DNA of 64,000 nt from Undaria pinnatifida. Its lineage: Eukaryota > Sar > Phaeophyceae > Laminariales > Alariaceae. The DNA is taken from the NCBI GenBank assembly GCA_012845835.1, contig JABAKD010000016.1, positions 20,193,196 to 20,257,195 on the forward strand, in the 5' to 3' direction. A model generated the notes under the pieces. It was not told where the DNA came from. It ran no database searches and saw nothing but the letters and a program-made list of their open reading frames with translations. Shown one piece after another: positions 20,887-29,796 of this stretch. The first letter of the stretch is position 1. Each line of letters starts with the position of its first letter. A program made the translations under genes and the position numbers.

Positions 20887-23800
20887 GGCCACGATGCAGC
20901 AGCAGCAGAACTTCGAGGTGTACGTGAGGTGACTTTAGACAAATACTTTTCTAGAGCAGCACGCCGAGCAGGCAAGCCTGGCCTCGGCCACCCGGCTAGT
21001 AAGGCATGGATGGGAGATGGTTTCACATAGCCTGTATGCTAACCATATAGTGTATAGTTGCAGCAGGTGCATGTCGGTATTTCCCTGTTTGTGCTGGTGC
21101 TTGCCGTCCCTTCTTGCTAATTTCATCCCACCAACAAAGCATCCCTTTTTCTCAGTCTGTTTTTTAACTGCGGATATACCGGTCAGCGACAAGAAGCAAG
21201 AGGCGAGCGAAGCGATGCGTGACTCTCGAAGCATGCGTTTCGTTGCTTGCAATGTTCAATGTTTGCCTTGTACGATTCCTCATCGCTGTCTCTATGATCT
21301 GCGGACGTATCATAGCTCTGCCATATGTGCGATACCAAAGGTGTGACCTGCTTGGCCTGCCTGTTCGCCCCCTGCTGTCTTATGATCTACGAATTACCTC
21401 CCGTAGTATTGTGCGCGTTGCGTGTTGTTGGCTCTGGCCTGCTTGACTGCTGCTCCCAATTAACCTTGTACATCCCGTGCCAAGTATCGACAGCTCAAAA
21501 GAGAATGAGGCCTTCACGACAGCATCGACAACAGCGGATAGAGGATGCATCAGAGTAGGCGTAGCAGGTAGCAGTAGCAGTAGCTGCTATACAGCAGGCT
21601 CTGGCCCTTAAGCACAGCAGCTGAACAACTAACTGCTGTACGCTGCTGTATGTGAGCGTTCCACGAGTTGATGCAGTAGACTAACTAGTGCTTACGTATA
21701 GTCTAGACTACTTATGCAAAATGCAAACAGCCCTAAAGATAAGTGAAACAAGCAAAGCAATAATTTGATATCTGGCATGCAGGGAACGATAGCGCAACAG
21801 CAGGTACCAGCAGTAGCAGCAGTAGTCTCCAGCCCTCGCCAGTTTTTCATCGGGCTCTCGCAAAACTCGTACCTGGTATGGAGCAACTGCTGCTGTACGT
21901 AGGCGTTCTATCAATGGCGTTGGTGTGACATCAGAGCGAAAAAATGTCGACAAAGGGGGCGAAAAAATCGGCATCGACTACGTTCTCACAACATCGGCGT
22001 AGGGACTGCTGTGTCCGGATTGCAACGTGGGGAGGCGTACGGCACGCGCGCAGCTTTTTTTTTTTTTTTTTTTTATCCTCCGGCGGATGGGGAAAAATAA
22101 AGCTTTAGCTCACCACACTTCCGCGTATTTTCATACGCGTCGTGTGTCGCAGCGTAATGATTATTGTGCTGCCTGTTACACGCTCTTTCTAGAAGCCTGA
22201 TCAAGGCCTTTTTTTTTTTTTTTTTTTCTTTATCCTCCGGCGGATGGGGAAAAATAAAGCTTTAGCTCACCACACTTCCACGTATTTCCATACGCGTCGT
22301 GTGTCGATTTAACTCAGATGCTTTCGCATCCCAACGCTAGCTGGCGCACCCTTCGGATCCCAGTGTAGGTATAGCGTAAGCTGATCAAGGCTACAATTTC
22401 CGGTTGTTTGGTCGCGATACCTGTGGGGCCTCCAAATGTTTTTTTCTGTGTGTGTTTTTTACGTTGAACTTTGTTGTTTCCACCGGTCTACATCCAGCAC
22501 AACCGTTGTCCTTGCCATGCCTCGTGATCATCGATGCTCCGTGGTCACAAACGACAAGACAGAGATTCACATCGCAATACCGCAGGAAGCTAATGTGGTC
22601 ATGCAATGCCAAACGTAGGTACCGAGTAACCATTAAAGTGCCACGGTGTACGCGTACTTCGTATTGTATGTACGCCACCATTTGCACCCAGTAAGATGGC
22701 TCTAGCCTCGTCGTACCCAGCTAGCCATCATGCATACCGGTATGTACCGCGGGTCTGTTCCAAAATCATCAACGCCACTACTCTGTTCTGCTGAATGATA
22801 CTGCTGCATGTATGTGCAACGAAGCGGAACTACCTCAGGAAGCTGCACATCATTGCGCATCACTGCACCCCACGACTCTACTCCTATTCTTGCACAAGCA
22901 GAGGCCCTCTTTTTTCGAAATGCAGCGTCGCGAGGCAAGTATTTTAGCCCACTAAATCGCTATGTACAGCAGCAGAAGCAGAATGGGCCTCAACTCAAGC
23001 GCCTCTGACCCCCCGCCCTCCCTTGCCCCCCGAACCTCACCCCCCCCCCCCCCGCCCCCCGTACCGACAAACGCCCACTTGCATGCCGGAAACACACAGG
23101 AACGCCTCGGATGAGTACATCACAACCATTGCCCTCCGACCGGAGGGTGACGGCTACGGCGGGGGAGGGGGGCGAAATGGGGCGTTTTTTTCTGCTGTCA
23201 CGGAGGCATTGTGAGTGTCGCTTTGTCGGTATCATCCCCTATCCCATCCAGCGGCTTTCATCCCCCATTCTCTCCAACCGGTACCACCCCCTATCCCCTC
23301 CAACGGGCATCGTCCTCTACCCCCTCCAACGAGTGTCGCCCCCTATCTCCTTCAACGAATGCCATCACCTATCCCTAGCATCCCCTTATCCCCCTCCAAC
23401 GAACGCCATCCCTTCTGCCCTCCAACGGATGCCATCCCCTATCCCCTCCAACATATAGTACCCCCTATCCCGTTCACCGAATGTCATCCCTTATCCCCTC
23501 CACGTGTGTCATCCCCTATGTATCTCGTCTAGCGGCTACCATCCCCTGTCCCCTCCAACGAATACTGCTCCCTATTCCCAACAACTAATGCAGTCCCTTA
23601 TCCCCTCCGACGAACGCCATCCCCATATCCCCTCCAAGTAATGCATTCCCCTTTCCCCTCTAACGAACGCCATCCCCTATCCCCTCCAACTTAACCAGTC
23701 CCCTTTCCCCTCTAACGAACGCCACCCTCTACCCCTCCAATTGATGCAGTCCCTTGTCCCCTCCACCGGATGCCACCCCCTATTCCCCCGCCTAATCCCC

Positions 23801-24832
23801 AAACCACCTGCGCAGGCCAGCGAGGTGCGTAGTGACGGACTACACGAGGGACACCGCGGTGATGGGGACGATGCAAGGGGGGGCGGGCGCACTGACGATG
23901 GTGTCGGTCAAGGACCACGACAAGCTCAAGTGAGAGAACTTGACCTAGATGCAGGACGGGTCGGCAATAGTATCCCTGCCGGTCGTTGGTCTGATTGGTT
24001 GAGGATGGCCTTTCGGCGAGCCGTTTGTTTTGTGGGAAAACGCCACCGAAACACGCTGCGGAGCCCTGGAGCCCCCCGAACGAGTTGGGGTGGAGTTAGG
24101 GCTACGTTTGGGATCGGATTAGTCTGGGCCGACGTGCGAGATTGAAGTCTTGACAAACAACGACATGCAGGATAGGACGTTGTTTGCCGGCCCGTCCTGA
24201 AATTAGACAGAGCCCGTGAGATAGACGGAAAGAGAGACAGAGGCAGAAATAGAGAAGAGCAAAAACTTACACTAATGCGATTACTATCCCCCACCTGTCG
24301 CCACCACCGCCACCACCACCACAACGGCCACAACTGTCAAGTGCAGCTGATGAACACAATTACCTCCTTGGTGACGGCTGCTGCTGCTATTGCTGCTGCT
24401 GCTTTTGCCGCTGCTGCTGCCACTGAATACCGCTGTTGAACGCGATAACCCGCTTGCCTGCTGCTGCTGCTGCGTTGCTGCACCATCACCACCACCTCCC
24501 CCCTCCCGGACTAAGCACAGCTGAATTCAATAACTCCCCTTGCCTTCTGCTGCTGCTGCTTCTCCGGCAGCTCCTTCCGGTCCTACCTATCGGGGCGAAA
24601 AAAGGCCGGCGTGGTGAAACTTGCGGGGGGCGGCAGCCTATTCCTGCTGCCGAAGAGCGACCCACGCGTCCAGCCGGGGGAGAGCATCGTAGGTCTGGTT
24701 CAAGGCGTCGCCGCCGTTGCCGCCGCTTTGCCCAACGGTAGCGGCGGAAACGGAGCTGGTTTTATTGGTTGTGGAGGCGGTTTTGTTGGTGGTGCGGTGG
24801 ATCCGCGGGCGGCAGCACGACGTCCTACCCAG
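20887..24832 (+). CDS. SPOC-domain protein (partial model)
   Basis: Two exons are well supported: 23821-23929 and 24571-24832. Joined (2 nt + 1 nt making Asn) they read VSVKDHDKLN then SFRSYLSGRKKAGVVKLAGG and SLFLLPKSDP. That matches the SPOC core (helix, Y-L, basic, A-G-V-V-x-L, then L-F-L-x-P) as in Spen/RBM15 and plant FPA proteins, which act in RNA processing and chromatin repression. A possible first exon begins at 20887 (MATMQQQQNFEVYV); its donor AGGTGACT would join in phase if the acceptor before 23830 is used. After the SPOC core the protein becomes Gly/Ala-rich. RNA-binding exons were not found. The last donor (CAGGTGTGT, phase 0) is compatible with the exon at 26896, so this may be the 5' part of the next gene. 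Confidence 0.55.
22052..22150 (-). mobile_element. SINE-A, 3' part
   Basis: A poly-T run followed by ATCCTCCGGCGGATGGGGAA and CACCACACTTCCGCGTATTT, i.e. the A-tailed 3' end on the minus strand. It sits 50 bp from the complete copy. Confidence 0.7.
22208..22380 (-). mobile_element. SINE-A, full length with 11-bp target-site duplication
   Basis: The element (minus strand) begins CTTACGCTATACCTACACTG. It contains a tRNA-like region with TGCGCCAGCTAGCGTTGG and a B-box-like GAGTTAAATCGAC, then the conserved 3' end CCCCATCCGCCGGAGGAT and a poly-A tail of about 18. CTGATCAAGGC is duplicated exactly on both sides (22197-22207 and 22381-22391), proving retroposition. It has no protein-coding content, so it must borrow a partner LINE. 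Confidence 0.85.
23235..23790. repeat. Pyrimidine-rich minisatellite just upstream of a SPOC exon
   Basis: Units of about 25-30 bp (CATCCCCTATCCCCTCCAAC plus GAACGC or similar) repeat some twenty times and end about 30 bp before the exon at 23821. On the sense strand this is a very long polypyrimidine tract. Confidence 0.85.
23821..23929 (+). CDS. SPOC exon 1
   Basis: Acceptor GCCAG (or nearby CGCAG or GCGAG), donor AAGTGAGA leaving 2 nt. Encodes TDYTRDTAVMGTMQGGAGAL then TMVSVKDHDKL, the first half of the SPOC fold. Confidence 0.55.
24571..24832 (+). CDS. SPOC exon 2
   Basis: The acceptor TCTCCGGCAG follows CTG-rich pyrimidine sequence. One nt, then SFRSYLSGRKKAGVVKLAGG and SLFLLPKSDPRVQPGESIVG, then Gly/Ala-rich sequence; donor CAGGTGTGT in phase 0. 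The AGVVKL...LFLLP block is the most diagnostic SPOC motif. Confidence 0.62.
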
Positions 24833-25194
24833 GTGTGTATACGTCCATTCACGCATGCATGCTGTTTCGTGTCGTGTGGTAAGTGTACGTGTGGTCTGTG
24901 TTTGTTGCCTTCACATGAAACCGTTCTTCTTTCTGTATACCCAACGACGTGAGTACAGCCAGTGTCGGTGCTGATGTTGATTATTTATCCTAGAGAGATG
25001 CAATGTATGTGGTCGCAGACTGAGACAGAGAAAATCAATAACAACCGCAATCAATCAAGGTAGAAGCAAGTGAAGTGCTACTGCTGTACCGGGTACGAGA
25101 GCACAACAAAACTAGCCAGGCCTTAAAAATACATAGATAAAATAAATAGTAACAAAAAAGACGCCGACAGCTCTGTGCGTGCATTTACATATAT

Positions 25195-26090
25195 TATAAA
25201 AATTAAAATACACTCCAGCTGTGAGATCGAAGATTTCGTCGAAACTCATCTTTGCAAGCTGTGTGTGATACTCCGATCGCGCGCATTACGAGTTGTGTGT
25301 CCTCATTAAGGATATAGGTCGGCGACTCCCCTTACAGCTACAGTGTAGCTATCAGGGTCAACAGGATGATTTTAGTCAGTCTGTGCGCGGAAACTATAAA
25401 ACCCGTTTCTGAGGGGGACAAAATCTGACAGCTGTGAAGGGAAAGCGGGGGCCTGGTTTTGATCAAAAGCGAGCGGGTTTGGAGGGGGGCGGGGGGGGGG
25501 GGGGGGGGGGGGGGGGGAAAGGGGCAATTTGTGCATGTAAGCTATAAATCCTTTCGAGGGGATAAATCTGACGGTTTTGGCACCAGTATATTATTGGGGG
25601 CGGGGGGGGGGGGGGGGGGGGCAGCTCAATATGTGCGTGGAAACTATACATTATTTCGAGGCGATAAATGTGACATTTTTGGAAATAATACATCAGTTTA
25701 TCATGTATATCCTGGGGTAAGTCGTACAATCAGTGAGTAAAGAGAGGGTGGAGTGTTCGAGGGGGTGGGGTTGGGATGGGTTGGGGGGGGAGGGTGGGGG
25801 GTGAGGGCGGGGGGGGGGGGGGGGGGGGGGGGGAAGGGCTTCAGGTGAGGGGTTTGTTATACGTGTGGTGCTAGGTCTAGGCGAGGGTGCGGGTGATGGG
25901 GAAGAAGGGGGCGTTCGAGGCGGGGGGGGGGGGGGGGGGGGGGGGAACACAGCGGCATGGATGGCTCTCGAAAGATAATGAGGTGATATCCTGTGCGTGA
26001 AGTGTTTATTAATGTGGCGGATTTCGATATTTGGTGGGGCGTTTGAGTAAGGGAGAGCAAGAGGGGGGGGGGGGGAGATTTTTTAGGAGG
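25195..26090 (+). repeat. Poly-G composite repeat, long copy
   Basis: Order of modules: ACACTCCAGCTGTGAGATCG..., ACTCCGATCGCGCGCATTAC, GGATATAGGTCGGCGACTCC, GTCAACAGGATGAT, then at least three ~100-bp subunits (GTGCGNGGAAACTATAnA ... GAGGGGNNAAANNTGACNGN ... TATCCTGNNGTAAGTCGTAC). These are separated by G runs of 15-30 (25488-25517, 25603-25621, 25809-25833, 25921-25945), then TGGTGCTAGGTCTAGGCGA and the GTGTTTATTAATGTGGCGGA end. Relatives at 13660, 17250, 50455-51880, 52555-53770, 62680-62970 and 63680-64000. No protein coding. Confidence 0.8.
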
Positions 26091-26895
26091 TTTACGTCAC
26101 AAATATATACCGGTATATATTATTTTTTTTGAGCGAATGCAAGTTTTTAGCTTTGACGGCGCCGTATGCATGGAACCCTGTTTGAGCTTCCTAGAGCGTC
26201 CGCTGACCGCAGACGCACACCACTTGACCACACTTGCAATTATCCTGCTGCGCGAGTTCCTGGAGACAGTTACAGCATCTATGACTCATCCCTTTATAGT
26301 GCGGAAGGGGTTGCCCTTTTTGGACTGAATGCTTTCTTGGCCGGTGGAACTCCTCGTGTGTGGATCTATCGATGAGGGGGTTCACGTTTGGGGTCTCGTT
26401 TTTCAGTGGGTCGAGCTCACTCGCGCGAGTGACCCTCCCTGTTATTTCGCGGTCTCAAGCTTTCGTGCCGCTTGTTTTTTTTCGATGTGACACCGCCATG
26501 TAGTGGTTAGCTTGCACGCTGCGCCAACCAAATGGTTTTGAAGAGTTTTTAGCGGGAAGGTGCAGAGTCACTCGGGCGAGTGGCCCAAACCCGGCGGTGC
26601 AAAAGAGGATACTCCCCATTGCCTGAGGCATGGTCTGCAACGAGGGCACCTCCCCTACCCCAGCGTCCCCGGATTATTTTCCTGAGAAGGATGCTGCAAA
26701 TCGGCAGTTATTTTTCCATATGTTTTCCCTATGAACTTCCAAAAGGGTCAAGGCAGGAAACTCCGAAAATCTGCGTGCTGACCTGGCCGTAGTACACGTC
26801 GGCGGACGGTTTTAGTTTTAGTTTTCACGCCAAACCAATATGACCCAAACTCCGCGTTACAAAATGAAATCGAGTGGAGCCCTGACCGCGACTAG

Positions 26896-27121
26896 CCCCC
26901 CGCCCGTCCCCGCGCGCCTTGCCCCCCCTCGGCTTGTACCTCTCCTAAGGCGCCGAGTCCTCCTGTGTCACGCGTGGTGCCACCCGTCGCTCCCTCCGGC
27001 GACGACAGTAATAGCGGGGGAGGAGGAGGAGAAGGAGGTGGAGGCGCAATAGGGGGGTTCCTGGGGTCATTGATGGGGACGTTGAGCCAGACGCACAAGA
27101 AAGTGGCCGGCACTGCGGCGG
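26896..27121 (+). CDS. SPAG7: SPAG7-like exon 1 (Pro/Gly-rich, start uncertain)
   Basis: Possible acceptor GCGACTAG; donor GCGGGTGAGC leaves 1 nt. Pro-rich, then Gly/Glu-rich, then AIGGFLGSLMGTLSQTHKK. The LLGSIL-like start is the conserved N terminus of SPAG7. Confidence 0.5.
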
Positions 27122-29796
27122 GTGAGCCATGAATGATATGAGTGTTTACGGCCAGGACAACTCGCTAGTTTACACGGCTGTCTGCAAGCCGAATCCCAAC
27201 CCCTTCATCCTCCTTAACGCCTCCTAGGAGATTGATGATGGCCACAAAAGGCGAGACAGCGAAGATGTGAGATGAGCGAAAGCATGCCATGTAAGTTTTG
27301 GGAAATGTGTAAATGAGCGCCCAAATGTCGGTGGTGCCCCTACTAATGTGTTTAGGGGACGGTGCTTCGTTTCGAAATGAATGCGTGATCAATGGTCAAA
27401 TGACTTAAGGCAAGCAGCATATGAGTACGCCCCTTTCCCCCCCCCCCACCCCCCCCCCCCCCCCTCCGCTCTCTCTCCGAATCCGACAACCTCCCCCCTC
27501 CGTTTCGAAAGGGATAAGTGGTCAATGATCAAGCAGCAAATGAGCACCCCCTCCCTCCTCCCCCTCTCCCTCTCTGACTCCGGCTACTCCAGTGGACAGG
27601 ATAAGCCGAGCTCAGGACCAGGCGATCAAGCATCGCGTGGAACGATTCAAGATGGAGGTGCGGGAAAAGCTGGAGGTGTTTTCGCTGGACCCGTCCTCGA
27701 TCTCGCACCCCTTCCCCCACGTTGAGAAGAGCCTGCGATCCGTTCAGTGAGTGTCGCGTTGCTTCTCCCCCTGTGCATCTCCTACTCTTTCCCTCCCTCC
27801 TTCTCTCCCCCCAGCCGGACCCTGGTCGACCCTACCCTACCCTACTCGACTCGACCCTACCCTACCCTACTCGACCCTACCCTACCCGCCCCGACCCCAC
27901 CCTACCCTAGTTTGCACGACTCTGCCCTCTACCTTATTGACCCGACCCGACCCTACACTATGCTACCCTACCCTAAACCTACCATACCCTTCCCTACCCT
28001 GCCCTACATTACCCTCCCCTACCCTACCCTACCGTACGTGTGATCTTGGCATGTTGTTGCTGTATGCAGGCACAGCCTGGCAGAAGACATCGATGGCATT
28101 ACGACGCGTACTGAAGGCGAGGTAGATGACAGGTGAGCGCATGGGTACGGGGGTGATGGAGGGTGTGTTTGGAGGAGGGGTGGAAGGGGGGAGAGGGGAG
28201 GGAGGATACAGCGGACTGGGGTGGGGAGGGTGTGGTTGGGGGGTCGAGGCAGGCGTGGGGGGCCTGTGTTGGAGGTGGTGGAAGGTGAGGGGTGTGGCGG
28301 AGGCGAGGGGAGAGGAGATAGAATAGCGGAGGGGAGAGGGAGGGGGAGGGGATAGGAGGAGGTGGGGGATGGGGACGGTCTTGCGGGGGCTGGGGAGGGG
28401 GGGGGTCGCGTGTGTTTAGAGGATCACATTGCAAGTGTTATTTTGTACTCGTCAGCGACCTTCAGCATTCACACGGCCCGACTGACTAGTTTCCTTGAGA
28501 CCAAGGGAAAACATGTGTCATAAAGTGTAACCCTCTGGTGTCTGGTGTATTGTTTCTTTGTTTTGGTGCAACGTCCTCTGTCTGCAGGAATATCTTGTTG
28601 ATGGAGAATTGTGTGTTGGGCCTGTCTCCTTCCCTCTTCTTGCTGTTGAATGTGGCTTTGCGGAAGTATTCGTTGGCCAGGACGGCATCTCTCCACGCTT
28701 TCTTGACGCCGGGTTGGCTATTCCCTTCCTTCGTTGATGTTTTTTCGAGATCCCGAGTATATTGCCAACCTCTCGGGCTCTGATGCACAACACGCACGCG
28801 GAACCTCCGCCCTCCCCGCTCCCCCTACCTCGCCTCCCCCCCCCCACCACCCCTCCCCCACTCCCTCCCCCCCCGCCCCTCCAACCACCACCGTTCACCT
28901 CACCCCCACCCAGCTCCCCGCCCCCTCCGCCCCCCCCCATCTCCCCATCCCAACCACCTCCCTCACCCCCCCCCGCTCTGTCTCCTCCTTAATTGTCGGC
29001 GCTCCGAGCGCAGACGCGTTGTCGCGTACAAGCTCGGGTACGAGCCGCCGGAAGAAGACTTCGAGCTCGACGCACAGGTACGGATATTGTATCCAGCTAA
29101 CGGGAGGGAGCAGGGGGGGGAGGGAAGGGGGGAGGGAAAGGGTGGTCTAAGGGGAGGGGGGGAGGGGGCTGATGGTGGTTGTGGCGGTGGCGGTTGTGCT
29201 TAGGGGCGGGGGGGGTAAAGGTGACGGTGGGGGTGGTAGGGGTGGGGGTGGGGGTGGGGTTGGGGGTTAGGGGCGGTGTAGGTGTGGGGGGGTAGGCGGG
29301 GACGGTTGGGGTGGAACGGCGAAGCCCAGGGCGTTCTTTATTGCTGCAATTTCGTTTTATTGTGACGCTGGGTATGACACCGTGCCTTCCTCGGATTCCG
29401 AACAGAAAGGGAAGAAAAACGCCGCGCAACATCTCCACCCCCTTGTCGCAACCTCCGGTGTCCGGTGACGCCTTCCTTGTTCTATTTCTCGCTTTCTATA
29501 TACATGTGCTGCCTTCTTTGTGTGCTAAGGTGTCTATTGGCACGGGCAGAATGATGACCTCGGCTTCAGCGGTAAGCGCCGCCCCGATGCCTGCGATACT
29601 TTCTGGAGGGAAGAAAGGGGTTGGGGGTGACGGCAGTGGCAGTGTTGGGGGGGCGGGGATGGGGGGCGGGGGACGAGGGGGGCAGGGGCCCGGGGCTGGC
29701 GATCTCGTGCGAATCGGAACAGTGGTGAAAGATCGGCGCACGGTGCAGGACCTCGAGGAGTCTCGAAGAAAGCGTCATCGTGGCTGCGACGGGTAG
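26896..29796 (+). CDS. SPAG7: SPAG7-like R3H-domain protein
   Basis: Six exons join in phase: 26896-27121 (start uncertain), 27593-27746, 28070-28132, 29014-29077, 29406-29464 and 29550-29796 (stop TAG). Features resembling SPAG7 in order: an N-terminal GFLGSLMGTLSQ helix; a charged helix (DRISRAQDQAIKHRVERFKM); the R3H segment FPHVEKSLRSVQHSLAED with its R-x-x-x-H; an acidic turn (EGEVDDR) followed by RVVAYKLGYEPPEEDFELDA; and a C-terminal RTVQDLEESRRKR helix. R3H domains bind single-stranded nucleic acids, and SPAG7 is a nuclear protein. A Gly-rich insert precedes the C-terminal helix. The first in-frame Met before GFLGSL is not in this exon, so an upstream exon (possibly the SPOC exons) supplies the start. 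Confidence 0.72.
27270..27440 (+). repeat. Dispersed module with branch-point-like motif and poly-C end
   Basis: GGTGCTTCGTTTCGAAATGA, then GTCAATGGTCAAATGACTTA, AAGGCAAGCAGCATATGAGT, then a C-rich tract that reaches the exon at 27593. A second short copy starts at 27497. Relatives at 10290, 14580 (-) and 47215. Confidence 0.6.
27593..27746 (+). CDS. SPAG7: SPAG7-like exon 2 (helix and first half of R3H)
   Basis: The acceptor CTACTCCAG adds 2 nt; the donor TTCAGTGAGT leaves 2 nt. Encodes DRISRAQDQAIKHRVERFKM ... HPFPHVEKSLRSV. Confidence 0.75.
27825..28035. repeat. CCCTA pentamer array in an intron
   Basis: CCCTACCCTACTCGACCCTA-type units; complement of the array at 1-195. It ends about 35 bp before the exon at 28070. 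Confidence 0.85.
28070..28132 (+). CDS. SPAG7: SPAG7-like exon 3 (R3H)
   Basis: Acceptor TATGCAG, donor CAGGTGAGC. One nt, then HSLAEDIDGITTRTEGEVDD, then 2 nt: the His and helix of R3H followed by the acidic turn. Confidence 0.75.
29014..29077 (+). CDS. SPAG7: SPAG7-like exon 4
   Basis: Acceptor GAGCGCAG, donor CAGGTACGG. Encodes RVVAYKLGYEPPEEDFELDA plus Q, matching the strand plus P-x-E-E-x-x-x-D segment after the SPAG7 R3H core. Confidence 0.75.
29406..29464 (+). CDS. SPAG7: SPAG7-like exon 5 (tentative)
   Basis: Acceptor CCGAACAG, donor TCCGGTGACG; phase 0 in, 2 nt out. Encodes KGKKNAAQHLHPLVATSGV. It is chosen because it restores phase between its neighbours; homology is weak. Confidence 0.45.
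29550..29796 (+). CDS. SPAG7: SPAG7-like last exon
   Basis: The acceptor CACGGGCAG completes Arg; then MMTSASAVSAAPMPAILSGG, a Gly-rich linker, and VRIGTVVKDRRTVQDLEESR-RKR before TAG. The R-T-V-Q-D-L-E-E pattern matches the C-terminal R-S-I-E-E-A helix of SPAG7. Confidence 0.65.
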
